This document shows, piece by piece, positions 1-11,941 of a stretch of 64,000 nt of DNA. The stretch is from Guyanagaster necrorhizus. Taxonomy: Eukaryota > Basidiomycota > Agaricomycetes > Agaricales > Physalacriaceae. The position numbers and the translations under genes are program-made. The notes beneath the pieces were generated by a model that made no database searches, was not told the origin of the DNA, and saw only the letters and a list, made by a program, of their open reading frames with translations. Positions within the stretch are counted from its first letter, which is position 1, and the number at the start of each line of letters is the position of its first letter. The stretch lies in assembly GCF_019112545.1 (NCBI RefSeq), contig NW_025064883.1:1500100-1564099 (forward strand). The letters run 5' to 3'.

Positions 1-1213
1 AAGTTGGATTGGTCACTGTCCGTCGGTCGTTCCTGGGGAGCTCATCTCCCCGAGAAACAGGGAACTGCGGCCATTCTGAATGTTTCTCCCGAGATTCCAT
101 GGCGCGACTGAACGAAGACCGTGGCGACGTCTGAGATATGTGCGCAAGATCAAGCGCAGCCGATGACGTTGAAACCTGCGGGTATTGAGTGATAGGCTTG
201 GAAACTTTGCAATAGAACGGCGCACCTTGGAAAAATGGTTATACTTGTCATCGTCGGAAGTGGGAAGATTTCGCATGGCATCTACAGAAGCGGGACTTAG
301 AGAGGGCCTTGAAGACGCTGACAGGGACTCACTATGCATCTCCTGGTCTAGCTGCTCATCCAACATCATGCCAGCATTAAAATTTCCACCGTAGCGAACC
401 TCGTCTTCCCCATAGCGTGAGCCCCGATTCAAGATGGAAGCCGAAATAGGATTCGGTGAGGGAGAAGCCCTGTTGGAACGGTCTCCGGCCAGAGCCAAAC
501 CTTGGAAATGACCCGCGAGCTCTTCATCATGACTGCTGGCAGACGTACGGCGGCTAGCGGGCATGCTTTTGGCACCAGCAGAGCGCGGTCCACCCTGAGT
601 CGCGGCAGCGTTACTGGGATCAGGAGAGAGGTTGACGTTGTGAGCGTAGGTGACAGATTTTCGCTTGTCGGCAGCGCCGACAGCCTTTGACAAGGAGTCG
701 GCATCGACAGGAAGATGTGAACGATTGTTGCGCATGCCAGGGATAAACTCGCCGTTGAGAACGGCATTCACTCGAGGGGGGGTAGTGGGGGCCGAGACCG
801 CAAGGTGTTGGATACCGGTACCATTGGGGACGTTGGGATCATAGGGAATGCTAAGCAGCTCCTGGGCCTGCTGCTGCTCGAGTACACGCATTTGATCTTC
901 GAACATTTTGCGCTGAAGAGCACGCTGCCTTTCGTGCTCGAGTCGCTTGAGCTCGACACGCTGCAGTCAGAATATGTCAATCAGACATAAAAAGAGAAGA
1001 ACTAAGATGCGCACAGCAGACATATCCGGCATATTACTTCCCAATCTTGCGGCCTAGAAGAAAAGAAGTTGGGAAAAGTCGGCCGAAATGGAAAGGAGAG
1101 ACGAGACATACGGAGTCAGCAAGGTCCAAGAAAGCCGGCGGACTCTGCTTTCTCTCGTCGGAGGGCGAGATATTATCAGTAGATATAGTAGAATTTTCCG
1201 AAGAGATATTCAT
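1..1213 (-). CDS. Unrecognised Ser/Pro-rich protein, 5' part only
   Basis: I do not recognise this protein. It runs off the left edge, so only the N-terminal part is visible. The ATG at 1213 opens a 34-codon exon ending at 1112 on GTATGT. The next exon starts at 960 after CTGCAG and stays in frame. That exon begins with a charged, Glu/Arg/Gln-rich stretch likely to form a coiled coil (VELKRLEHERQRALQRK, then a QQQ run). It continues into low-complexity Ser/Pro/Asn-rich sequence typical of a disordered region. The conceptual frame degrades near 185; a 50-nt GTGCGC..CAG intron there restores a good Ser-rich frame (VSTSSAALDLAHISQ) to the window edge. No catalytic motif is visible. The composition resembles N-termini of fungal RNA-binding or signalling proteins, but this is only an impression. 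Sure that it is a gene, not what it does. Confidence 0.6.
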
Positions 1214-2464
1214 TTTGGAGGATAGAGACCGGCAACCGTTCGAAGGAGGTGAACGAGAGAAAACAAAGCGAAGAATGAGTAAATAAAGAAAAGCGTAATT
1301 GCACAAGGACGATGCTGGATGAACGGGAGTAGGAATGCATTGAAAAGGAGAGAACAGTGATAGACGGCGATGACGACTGACCTGAAGCCAAGTTTTGGGC
1401 CTCTATAAAGGTATTGATGTTACAACGGCTGATGCTGGACGACGGCGATGGTGATGAACAAAGCAGCAGGGAGGCAAGAGCTGCAGCAAAGGGACGTACC
1501 CTTTTTAATGCTCCAGAATCCAAGCAGAGACGGGAGAAGGATGAGTGAGAGAGTCAAGTAATATGGTCGCTGAACACCGTGCTGGGGACCCTGAACTCTA
1601 ATACCCCGGCAATCCCCTTCAAAAATAAAACTCCGTCACTTTCCGATTTCCGTCGTCCCTTGAAAAAAAAAAAAAGTTGTCTACTGATCCAATTTGATGG
1701 CTTTCTGTCTCTTCACATATCACTACGCCTCCCTGACCGCCAGCTCGCTGCAAGAGGAGTTCTCAGTAGTGATCGCCGTTCTAAATATTCCTTGCCTTTT
1801 TCTTAGCTATCTCTTTCCCATTTTTCTATCTCTTTAGCCTGGGCACCGCTGGGGCGGGCCACAGTCGGTATATTTTATCCAATTCGCATCTGGGCCCCGT
1901 ACGCAGTCCCCCTGCTGACCAAGCGAGAGGATCATATGCATCACAGTCGCTAAGCTCGTTGCCATACGAAGAAAAATCCGCTTTCCCCCCAAGCATTCGA
2001 TGCATTGTCCATCCTTCTCATTGCCTTATTCTGCGCTAGTTGCATCCATGGAATTCCAAGAAGTGCGCCCCCGTCATATTTAATGTTTTAGCATCCTATA
2101 TTTCCTTTTGTTTCCTATCTTTTGGTGATCGTACCTTGCTCTACCGAGATCCAGATCTTTTTGCACGCGATTCATTCGGTATGTATGTGTCGGTGTAGGT
2201 CCAAGCGAGCCCAAAGCCCACATATTCATGGGCCGCATACCTTTCATCCTAGAGCGTGGTACTTGAGTGGCCTGTGACACCCGATCTCTGTGTCAGACAA
2301 ATAGTCTAGTCTCCATTTGTACGTGTTCATAATTTCGGGGAGACTTCGATTTCGAACCATACACAGGATTAATGGATGGCATCATAGGTATATCCGTGGT
2401 ACGTCTCGCACCATGAGATGTACATAAACTAAAGTCCCCGTTCGAGTAGATCGAAAAGTCAACC
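1214..2464. other. Intergenic, 1.25 kb, no gene seen
   Basis: This stretch lies between the start of the left-edge gene and the 3' end of VPS38, both on the minus strand. It holds a 13-A run near 1663-1675 and CT-rich sequence around 1700-1840. It probably carries the promoter and leader of the left-edge gene. I see no coding frame worth calling. Confidence 0.5.
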
Positions 2465-5400
2465 TCACTTATGTGCTACTACCGGAGGCGGCGGTGTGGG
2501 GAGCGCTGGGGACAGACGATCCGCATCCACATTAATTTTCTCCGGTCCCGGAGAGCCAGACGACTCGCCTCCATGCCAGTACCCGTTGGATGCGCGCTTA
2601 TCCTCATCGGAGTCTGCCCTCTCACCCTCGTTTTCACAACGGATAATCCGGCGATCATCCTCCTCCGTCACGCCACTGCTTTCCTCTTGTGTATCCTCCG
2701 ATGATACTTCGGGGGTATTTCCATTTGCATGAGCTCCTTCGCCGTCGGACGGACTTTTGGATATCAGAGACGTAGGGTACCGAGAACGCAGACTCAGGAA
2801 ACCTGCTAGCTGGTTTAGGTTTATAAATGTCCGTCCTTTCTTAATTGCATCAACGGTAGTCGGTGTTGTCGAGCCGCTGGCAGGAGGTGTTGAATTCTCG
2901 AAGGGCAGCTCGCGGTCGGTTGGCTTGGGTGTTGCAGGGCTCTCACCCATCGGAGATTCCGGGCGGGGTGACTCTAATCCGGAGATAGACAATGTAGGTG
3001 AGTTAAACGGTCGGGAGCGACTAGAATCAGAATTCAAAACACGTCCGTGTGAAGAAGAATGCGAGACACTAACCCTTCGGGCAATCCCTCGCCATTAGTT
3101 AGCGTTAAAAGTAAATTCTTGAGGTTAGGAAGTGTATGGCGCATGTCCAGAGCACGAAGGTCGTAATCAGACATTAACTAGAATGCGAAACGTGAGAGCT
3201 GCGCTTGTCATAGGCCGCGATGTGTGAATACCAATTCGATGTCTTTGTTAAGCAGGAAAACACCATACTCGAAACGGTATGTATCGACCCCTTTGGAGAA
3301 AAGGGGGAACCTAGGACAATTATAAGTGCCAAACAAGATCTAAAGATATGATACTCACATTCTCGGCCCCACCATCGCAGAAATCCCGTCACGGATTAGA
3401 CTACGACTGCCCACAAAGGTTACAGGATATACTAGGCCTTTGCCCAAGTAAACCGCTATGAATTGAACGAGTTGAGCAGCGTAACCTAGTGCTGTAGCAA
3501 CAGTATCTTCGTTCACATCATTGTGGGAAGCCAGGGATAGGGGAGGTCCTGGGTCGTTTGAGGCAAATGGTATAGGAAGCGGTACATCGAGGACGGTGTA
3601 CAACAGGTCCGGAGGTGAGCGCAGTTCAATCGGAAAGATCCAAGATAACGTCGAAAGGAGTGTTGTCCGTGTTGGTTTAATTCGATTTCGTAGAACATCA
3701 AGACGAGATCTTGAATAAGAGGCATGTTACAACTGTAGCATACAGTAGAAAGAAAAGCTTACCGTTCCTCAGTCACAGATTGCGATATAATATTCAAGTA
3801 ATTCGACCTCTGTAAAAGCTGCTTCCTCGCCAGCCCAAGTGTTTCCCGGCGTTGTCTTAGCCGATCCCGATGAGTTTTGATTTCCCACTCTCCTAGAAAA
3901 AAAATACATCAGGCACGCCAGTAAATGCAATGATTATAAACTCTTACGCTCTTGCCGCAGGGTTTGGAGGTGCTGAAAATTGGATTGAAGTTCATCCAAG
4001 CGAGCTTCACATTCATTGATTCGGCGCCTCTACCAAAAGAAATCAACTTTGAGGTCACATCAGAATGGAAAACGTAAGGGCAATGCCCTTGGGTGTTCCG
4101 GAGGAAGGAGAACGTAAACACACCAATTTGAAAGCGCTGTTGTCTTTTACGAACTTGTCAATACTATGAGCCACATCATCCAGTGAAGAATGTGTGTCGT
4201 GAATACATGTCTGGAGTGTCACCAATCTAGCAAGTGATGAGTACGTCGTTTACTTTCATACGAATATTATAAATTCACTGACTTGAAGAGGTCTTGCCAG
4301 CTGGCTGTTCGTACGTAGTCTTCAGACAATCGGGACTTACGCCTAGAACCGCGCTTATACCGTTTCGGAGTAGAAACAAATGCATCAATCGAGTTCTCGG
4401 AGGGAAATATATCCTCGATATGGCGGACTCTCCTTGTGTCAGTCTGTGGGTCAGATGCATATCCCACAGAAGGAGACGGCGTCCTGCTTCGAGGAATCTT
4501 GGTGGACAAGAGATAACAAGAATGGCCTGGCGGATCTAAGGTAACAAGCAGAGTATTTGAAGGCAGCTGTGATGCGTGAGAGAACTGGAAAAAAGTCAGC
4601 GTGAAGAAGCTCTGGCTCATTGGATCTTACATCTTCTGGAACTGGTACCAGCTCTTCCAGATTGAAATCCCATTTCTCCAGCAGCTTCCATTCAGTCTCG
4701 CTAGGGAACAGGCGACCTTTCCCTTTACCGCTGGGGTCATTCTGCCCCTCAACCGTGCTCTTGGCCCAAACTTGAACAGTAAGGTCTCCACCAGTAATAT
4801 CAGTCAAAGAGGAAAAGTCGGTTCGAGGATCTATCCGAAATGTGGGGTTTGTGGAAGGAGGATGTATAGGGGATAGGAAATCTGGTACGGGAGAGGAGCG
4901 ACTTTCTGATTGTGACCGAGGGGAAGGGCTGGGGCATTTAGTTACGGTCGAAGACGCCTGTCCGTTGGTTCGCAGCACCGACGTCGAGGCAGATTTCAAG
5001 TGTGTAGAGGACAAAGACTTGGGAGTAGCTACACGCGATGCACGTGTTGTTCTCTCCACACTACTGACGGTTGGCTTGTGGCCCTTGACATTATCAGTAC
5101 CATTGGGTTTCTTAGTCTTCGAACCAGGGGAACTGTGAGGCACAGATAAGCGAGAGGCGCTAGCTGGTCTATGAGGGGAGGGGAAGGGAGTAGTGTCTTC
5201 AGGTATGTTATTACAAGGAGAATGTACTGTGATGGATAGGAATGTTTCAACCAGACGTGTTCGAATGACACCTTCCAGTTCAGTTTGTGTATGGTGATGA
5301 AAGAGCGTGTTATAAGGAGCAGCTGAAGTTGACGCCAGTGCTGAGACATCAGGACCAGATAAGGTGGCTGCAAGCGACGAAGCATTGGAGCTGGCTCGAT

Positions 5401-5877
5401 GTCGGCGAATAGTAGGAGCAGAACCAGATGCAAATTTACTGGAAACACCAGCACTGCTAGCGCGAGAACCTGCTCTCAATCTTCCTCTGGATATTGCCGC
5501 GCTGTCCCCTGTCCCCTGGCCTTCACCTCCAGCTATGTCTTCGGACTTCTTGCTGCGGAAAGTCACCACCGAATTAATCGACACCCGACGGCTTCGTTTC
5601 AACGTCAAGGAAATGTCCAAATCGTCAGTTAGATGACCGTGGGTGCTGAACTGCGGCTGCTCTGAAGGCTGAGAGAGAGCGGATGCAAAGGCATCTCGGA
5701 CAGGGAACGGGGTCAGATTGCGGATTTGGATAGATGTTATGTGACGAACGCGCTTCTATGACAGAATATCAGAATGAGCCCAATGGTGGTAGAGACGGAA
5801 GTAAACGCAACTTGTGGGAGAACATCATAGATGTCGTCGAATGTCACTTCTGATTCCGCATGCACGGTGTTCAACAT
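2465..5877 (-). CDS. VPS38: VPS38/UVRAG-family subunit of the Vps34 PI3-kinase complex II
   Basis: This is a UVRAG/Vps38-type scaffold of the class III phosphatidylinositol 3-kinase complex that acts in endosomal sorting. The sequence shows, in order: an N-terminal HITSIQIRNLTPFPVRDAF block; a long Ser/Thr/Pro-rich linker; a C2-like stretch (LTVQVWAK, then WKLLEKWDFNLEELVPVPED); a heptad-rich middle with Glu/Arg/Gln; and the conserved distal block (LLYTVLDVPLPIPFA, ATALGYAAQLVQ, GKGLVYPVTFVGSRSLIRD) followed by the FSKGVDTYRFEYGVFLLNKDIE and ALDMRHTLPNLKNLLLTL segments. It ends in an acidic Ser-rich tail. There are about nine exons with introns near 50 nt; the last intron runs from GTTAGT (about 3078) to TTCTAG. 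The ATG at 5877 (MLNTVHAESEVTFDD) is the nearest start that joins the conserved frame through an intron ending at TCATAG. Further upstream exons are possible. Family assignment is firm; exact exon ends in the coiled-coil part are not. Confidence 0.85.
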
Positions 5878-6770
5878 TGAAAAGTATTATGCCAAGGATA
5901 CGACGCAGTGAGTAGTACAATCAAACGACTGTACCAAAGGTTCAGAGAGCTCGACGTCTCGGCGAGATGAGGCTGAAGGATGGTGCAATATGCGCTGTCG
6001 TCAGTCAAGACCAATTATCGCTCGTCGTTATCAACCTCGGACTCAAGGCCTGCCAGTTGGAGGGGTAACGCGGTCGACGAGCCAGACCTAGAACGGCGTA
6101 GAAGCGAAAGCAACCATAGCCCTAATCTAGGGTTGGAAACAGATAGCACGTGTTGCTCACACCATTGAAGGTTGACGCTCAAAATCGACATGGAGGGCAG
6201 TTATTCTCTCGAATTAGGAGAAGCTACCTGCCTTAGCTTCATTTAAAAGTTTGGTTGGGGTAACACTTGCACGTACTCCAACTTGCAATTACTACGGCAC
6301 TACAGTACTCAGTGCTCAGTGTTGCGACCTTACGTCTAATGTGGAACGTACTAAAACACCCTCATGGTCAGCCAACAATCAATCCACTGGAACTTGCTTT
6401 GTCCAGGGGCCTCCCGTAATAGTGGGATCAAAGTATGCGGCAGAACACCCTCCTTCTCAGATTGAACAGATTTTTCCATCTCCGTCTTCCACGCGTCTAC
6501 ATGGATACCATATTTTCTACGACATTCGGTCGCTCATATTATATCATGCCCCACATAAGGTCGCGTGTAATCCAAACAAAAGACCATCGAGGAAAGGTTT
6601 GACTTCACCAAGTGGCCACACATTTCTTTGCTGAGGACACTAAGCCGGATGAGGGCGAAGCCAGCAATTTCGAATTGTGGGCCATCTTGGCGAGAACAGT
6701 GAGGCAGCCCCTTAGTCGTTCATGTAGTATTGGAGCAAGGAGCTCACAGAACGGCGCCATAAGGTTCTTA
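5878..6770. other. Intergenic; possible extra 5' exons of VPS38 at 5,900-6,191
   Basis: Most of this stretch shows no supported gene. On the minus strand an ATG at 6191 opens a 59-codon frame (MSILSVNLQWCEQ) that could splice through a short GTTGATAA..GACAG intron into a second open stretch (RRDVELSEPLVQSFD) and then into the VPS38 frame. The intron signals are weak, so I left these out of the gene. The rest, 6,200-6,770, holds only short open frames with no pattern I trust. Confidence 0.3.
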
Positions 6771-7323
6771 TCAATCATGTAGTTTGCGCATCGTCAGGCT
6801 GATTGGAAGCCATTCCGGCTGCAGTTTCTCGAGGCCTTCGATCCATAGTTCAAAGAGGTAAGGAAGCGTCGAGGGTGACAAAGAGACGAGAGTTCTGTTG
6901 GATAATAGTTTACCGGAGTGATAGTAAAGTAAGTCGAAGGCAATATCGACCGCTTGGTCTCTCAGAGAGGACTGTGAGGGAAGATAGTTTTTGAAAAGGT
7001 GAGTGCACCATCTGTGTACGGGCGGAGAAAGTCGTATAACGCCAGTGACAATCGGTAGAAGATATGCTCGTAAATTTGACGAGCGGCTTGGGACATTGGA
7101 TTGCGACGATGACCGAATTTGGCGAGTCAACTTGAGACGTCGGTGGAATAGTAAGGAGCGGAAGGTAGCTGGAGACAGTCTTCACGGATGTACTTTTCGT
7201 AATGTGGTCGAAGATGTGAGCCTATGATTTGTCGACTGAAGAGATAAAGTATAATATTAGTAAATCACGTACGAAGGTGTGTTCGTCGACCTTGTCGACT
7301 TCAAATTTCTTGAAGTCCAGCAT
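6771..7323 (-). pseudogene. Broken coding fragment of unknown family
   Basis: I cannot name this fragment. Three minus-strand frames alternate in looking protein-like. One carries RPHYEKYIREDCLQLPSAPY and then, after an in-frame TGA, QIYEHIFYRLSLALYDFLRP. A shifted frame continues with DQAVDIAFDLLYYHSGKLL and FELWIEGLEKLQPEWLP before a stop at 6771. Upstream, an ATG at 7323 starts MLDFKKFEVDKVDEHTF and meets a good GTACGT donor. Such frame hopping in 550 nt is best read as a decayed gene, although unrecognised introns could explain part of it. No catalytic motif is visible. Confidence 0.35.
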
Positions 7324-8376
7324 CAAGGGAAGAGGAGAGAGTAAAACAAGTGAGAAGAGCTTTTACGACAAGGTGAAATTAAACGGCAACTAGAATGTGG
7401 CGAATAGGTTGTCCTGCCGCCAGCAACATTGTTCACTTGTAACGATAAATGTTGGCTTGTTTGGTAAGCAGCGGATTTCATTGTATCACGCAAAGAATCA
7501 TATTTGGGTAATCATCCTGAACTTGAAGCAACCTGATCAAATTGCGGCAAGAGAATAATTACGAACTTGTTCCTAAGATAGACTACCAGTGCTGAGAAAG
7601 TGCGAAGATCATCGATGGAGAGTCGAGAATCGAACAGAGATGAATCAGAACCTGAGGTTTATACGTTCAATTATTTTCATGTTCCGCGACTACGAATCAT
7701 CGCCTCGCAAAGCTAGGAAGTTCCAGAAAACCCATTGAGCGCGCACTACAGAGGTGAAGCCGAGTCAGACGGATGTATTGAGGCGCGAGAGTGTTGCGAC
7801 CAACGCGATATTTGTCCCCACATTGTCTGGGTATCGCAGTATGCCGCAGTAGCGCCTCTTCTAGACTGATTGCAGGTATTACATCTTCGGTTTGGAGGAC
7901 TTAGTATCTGAATAGGGTTATTGAAACCAGTGTACAGTCGCCCTTTGACTACTGCGGATTTTTTAACAACTGGGATGATAATAGAGTTGTCGCAAGGAAT
8001 CCAAGTCTACTAGTATATCGTTTACAATGTGATCTCGAGTTCGGCATGAAGATGTTAGAAATTATGCGATTTGGAACTCCGCTGCAGCGCTGACGAAGGA
8101 GTTATCCTTTACAAGGCCGGCCATCACAAAAGTATATCCTATATCGTCGTCTGCCTGCCTGGTTGTGTTTTTGATTCGGCACTCCTCGCACTGTTGGCTA
8201 AACAACTTTCCAAGTTGCTGCTCAATACGGCATACAACGACAGCAGTAAGTTGACATGGTATATTTTACATGGTCCATATAAACAAGCAGTTGACTATTG
8301 ATACAACCTTTTGGACGGCCTAACCGTGATGAATGAATGCAATAATGGTCATAGTAAACCAGACGGGGAAGACGTT
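7324..8376. other. Intergenic, about 1 kb, nothing recognised
   Basis: This stretch lies downstream of CDC6. It holds only short open frames (for example a 76-codon plus-strand frame at 8,071-8,301) without recognisable motifs or splice support. I see no repeat or RNA gene here. Confidence 0.5.
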
Positions 8377-10344
8377 TTATTTATCTTCCATCGCATCTGA
8401 AAAATGAGCCGGATTACGTCGCTCCTGTGATCTGGCCTCATTCATAGCCTTCATCTCCCTACTCATCCGAGCCGCCTCTCGATGCCATAGGGTAGACACC
8501 TCCTCTTCCATCACATCATCCGACACCTCTGCATCGGCATTTTTGACGCCCAAACCCCTTAAGACTTCGTCAGGTCGAACCCCTGAGGCAATTTGTACAT
8601 GCCCGGTCATGATTCCCGACGATGTCCTGGTGAGAGAACGCTTGCCACCTTTGCCACGAGGGGATTCAATGGTAGATGTAGCAGATACCAGACCAACCCC
8701 ATCTAGCATACCAATCAAGTCCACGAATTCACTATATGAGATGGGCGTGAACACATCGCTATCACCACGCTGCAACACCGCTGAGTAAAAGATGAACAGG
8801 TGTGATGTCTCTACTCCTGTGGATTTTGATGGGGACTTCGCTGCAGTGGTCAAGGTGAGTGGTAAGCCGGCTTCAATTCGCTTGGAGGATAGCAAGATCA
8901 GGAGAAGAACAAGGCGTGCTTGAAGGCCCAAGGACTTGACATTTGATACGATTTCACTGTCGCTTGAACTCGGATTGGAGGGCGTGGAAGAGTGTGCTAA
9001 AGATTTCTGGTGCAATGGTCCATGGGTTTTAAGAGCGGCGAGAACATGGGCAGGCGTAATGGAAGGACATCCGTTGCCCTTGCGAGACGTGACAGCGGCA
9101 TCGATTGTCCTACGTAAAGCTTCGAAGAGACTTCTAACGTCTCCGGTCATAGCCGCGACCTTCTTTGTCAACAATGTCAAGGCAGGAGCAGGAAGGAGCT
9201 TTTTGACCTGTTCCGCCTCAGCTTCATCATTACGCAAAGTGACCAACCTTGCTTCGATAATTTGCAGCAACTGAGCCGGTGTGTAAGGAGAGAAGTGAAG
9301 AGTCTGTACGGATGACGAGAACGAAGCGGCAAATGATGTCAAGGTATGAGTGTTAGCGATGCCAATGATACGTATAACGGAGGGGTTGGCGATCGGAAGA
9401 GAGAACAGAGTCGTCAGTGACTGGGATGTGGTAGTTATAAGGTCCAATTCATCCAATACCAAGAGACTGTGGTAGAGATGAGCGCTATTCAAAATAATTG
9501 AAGAGATTCGTACCGTTTGGTTTTTAGATTATGGAACAAGGCTTCCACGGGATCTTTCCCTCTTGCAGCCTTCTTTGTTCGACCAGATGGCTTCTTCGTC
9601 TCCTCGAACTTCTCATACAGCCGTTCCCACAACGCCTCAATACTACTTAGCGCCATGCAATTGATTGTGATGACCTCGACGTCATTCAAAGCGTCCAGAG
9701 AACGCAGAATTGAATTGATGAGGGCTGTCTTCCCGGTCCCCGGTGCCCCAGAAATGTAGAGGCTAGCAGAACGATCTACATCATCGGAGTCCAGAGACGA
9801 AGCAGCCACGAAACTCGCGATAAAGGCGCTAATGATCGCGCGCTCATCATCACGTGCCGGCATATCTACTGCATCATCACATGTCGCACGAAGTAGCGCG
9901 CGTGCCCTGACATGGACAGGTAAGACTATAGTAGGCATAGGAGGTGTGCTTATCGCAGCTTGTGACACAGGTGTAGGTGACGTCGGGGGAGAAGGAATCA
10001 AAGAAGAGGCAGAGGTATGACGCTCTGGAACCAGCAATCAGAACACGCAAAAGTCAATTGAGCATAGCAGACGTACGCGCGCGTCGACGAGATGGTGTAA
10101 CTTCAATCTCTGTCGTCGTTCTCCTGAGCGCTCGCGTTGCTCTTGCTGAAATTGGCGAAGGGGCATCCGCATTCACAGCGCGAATGAGACAGGGAGGGAT
10201 ATTCTCCTTGTTATCGTCGCCATCGAGGACGGTGATTGTCGTCTTTGGTCGCTTATAGCTAGGCGTTGGATCTGGCGATGGCAGTTCACTGCAGTGAGTG
10301 CGTTTGCCGAGAGTCGAAGAGCGTGTCGACCGTGGTGTCTGCAT
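8377..10344 (-). CDS. CDC6: CDC6/Cdc18 DNA replication licensing ATPase
   Basis: Cdc6 binds ORC at replication origins and uses ATP to load the MCM helicase in G1. Three exons (10344-10077, 10024-9514, 9466-8377) sum to 1,869 nt, giving 622 residues with every junction in phase. The N-terminus is basic, with SP/TP sites (MQTPRSTRSS, LPSPDPTPSYKRPK, EVTPSRRR) that look like cyclin-dependent-kinase targets and nuclear signals. The AAA+ core shows Walker A GAPGTGKT and Walker B LLVLDELD, the latter assembled across the second intron, followed by sensor-1-like IIGIANT. The C-terminal third fits the winged-helix region (KSLGLQARLVLLLILLSS, YSEFVDLIGMLDGVGLV). The promoter carries ACGCGT-type boxes, consistent with G1/S control as known for yeast cdc18. 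I see nothing broken. Alternative ORC1/ORC5-type ATPases are less likely given length and N-terminus. Confidence 0.93.
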
Positions 10345-10474
10345 TACCAGTAACGATGAAGATATTGCGACTGACCAGGTGGTGGTACTAGGGTAAAGAG
10401 CGTCCAGCCAAACAACCGATTTTGATGACGGACTTTTGAATCTCGGCCATCAAATTGTACGTTAACAAACAGCG

Positions 10475-10512
10475 ACGCGGCACTCGACGCGTCAGTCACG
10501 TGGAAGACGCGA
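10475..10512. promoter_or_regulatory. Cluster of MluI-cell-cycle-box-like sites upstream of CDC6
   Basis: Three ACGCG cores lie within 38 bp, starting at 10475 (ACGCGG), 10487 (ACGCGT, a perfect box) and 10507 (ACGCGA). They sit about 130-165 bp upstream of the CDC6 ATG. ACGCGT is the binding site of the MBF/Mbp1-type G1/S factor in yeasts, and cdc18 is a classical target. Function here is inferred from sequence alone. Confidence 0.5.
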
Positions 10513-10842
10513 CGGTCACGCCTATCCCGTTTATAGAGTTTAAGAGTTTAGATAACCGGCATATAGTATGATTGAAGATTACTGTATACTACATTCATCA
10601 GCAGCATTTTCCTGTTTTCAGTCCGTTTAAAACCAGGAAAGGACTCGTCCTAAAACCGAAAGGAAGCAATGCAATGACGGCCGAGTGGAAGAATATAAAC
10701 GCAAGCTACAATCCCCTTTCTATCAAAAGAACAAGACACTGTATTTCAAACCTGAAGGTTGGTGTCATCATCAAAAAGGACGTTCAACCTTTCACATGGA
10801 GAGTCAATAGATTGTATGACAGGTAGGGTCGATCGGCGCTCC
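10513..10842. other. Intergenic, nothing recognised
   Basis: About 330 nt between the CDC6 promoter boxes and the 3' end of the nuclease pseudogene. A plus-strand open frame crosses it but shows no family features. Confidence 0.4.
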
Positions 10843-11830
10843 TTATCGAGCAGCCAAGCGATAGCCTTGCGTCGCGATCTGAACTTCAATCTGCCAGAAA
10901 CATATCACCTTGTGGAGAAGAAAGCCGACGCACTTGGCCTACTAGGTATAACGTCACCATAGTAGCTGGACAAGCAGAAGTCAGAGAGTTTATGATAGGT
11001 AAACACAAACTAAAAAACTATCAATGTCGGCAAACAAGGGAGGATGGAAGTCTGTACGCAATCTAATCTTGTTCGATTCTGTTGCCCAAGTATACGGACA
11101 TTGGAAAGGAGTGGTATCTCGTGCGGCCAGATAGTTCTTGACGTCCGTTTCAATAGTATACAACCCATTATTTTGCCAGATCAGTGATAGAAGAGTACGA
11201 TAACCAGCCCGACCTCAGTGAACTTCTGCATGCTTGGCTGTGCATAGACGTAGATATAGTACAAAAAGCAATGCAACTTTCATCCGCCCAACAAGCTCGC
11301 CAACCCAGTCTGATACATATCTATCCAGATGTTTCGACACGGAGAAGGTGACCGACGTCACCAATAAACCGTCATTGATATTCAATGATCATATGGGCGT
11401 AAGCGAAAGCTAAGCGATCTGACTAGGAATCGTAAGCAAGAGTCAGAAAGGACAGCGGAAGAACTGGACGGATATACCGAGAAACTCGAGCGCCTCCGGT
11501 ATCTGTTCACTGGAAAGAGGATCATAGATAACACGACACTTGCAATTTGTCTCTTACTGGTGCATTAGATCTTCTATCAAACCGACGAGACGATTCCGGG
11601 TATAATCTCAGCGACCAAAGAAGTCGCCTCAGAGTATCAAGGGGAAGGACAACTTGTGGCTTTAGAATGTCTGATCTGTAGTGATGCAGGCATGCTTTTG
11701 GTACTGTTTAACGGGTGAGAGATACTAAGTAGGAGTCGTCGTGACAATTAGCAGTGAGATTGGGAGGTGTGCCTATAGATAAGAACACCCAAATTCTCGA
11801 CGCCCTGCCCGTCAAATGACCCATTCTTGA
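10843..11830 (-). pseudogene. S1/P1-type nuclease pseudogene
   Basis: Read on the minus strand, this is a decayed second copy of the nuclease at 23.8-25.5 kb. Matching blocks appear in family order: PLSSEQIPEALEFLG (aligns with SLSHEQIYEALKFLG), DWVGELVGRMK (WANTLVTRIK), IETDVKNYLAARDTTPFQCPYTW (11,150-11,040; VETDIKGHLASRSTTPLECPHIW), a damaged YYGDVIP, and VQIATQGYRLAA near 10,850-10,890. The blocks lie in different frames with stops between them. The last runs into TAA because about five bases that would complete the Ala-Trp-Leu segment are missing. I could not find a convincing signal peptide or the Trp-Gly start. Relic introns are visible, for example a GTAGGCC..GGCAG intron just before VQIATQ. 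It can make no full nuclease. Confidence 0.75.
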
Positions 11831-11941
11831 ATGTAGGCTATCAACGCAACCAAAGCGAAGAGTGGTATGGCCACGACAAAACAGCAACGCGACAAGACAA
11901 TGCGGCGACGATGATAAAAAGATACAGACACTTAAATTTCA

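Noticed and set aside
5980..6168. Plus-strand 62-codon frame as a small gene
   Set aside because: It is the shadow of the equally open minus-strand frame and has no recognisable feature.
6251..6634. Plus-strand 127-codon frame as a gene
   Set aside because: Composition looks random, no motif, no intron signals, and no neighbouring exon continues it.
8071..8301. Plus-strand 76-codon frame with a hydrophobic stretch
   Set aside because: Short, isolated and in otherwise non-coding sequence; a chance frame is more likely than a membrane peptide.
10572..11700. Possible Copia-type retrotransposon remains on the plus strand
   Set aside because: The plus-strand stretches looked gag-like at first, but the minus strand gives ordered S1/P1 nuclease blocks matching the gene at 24-25 kb, which explains the region better.
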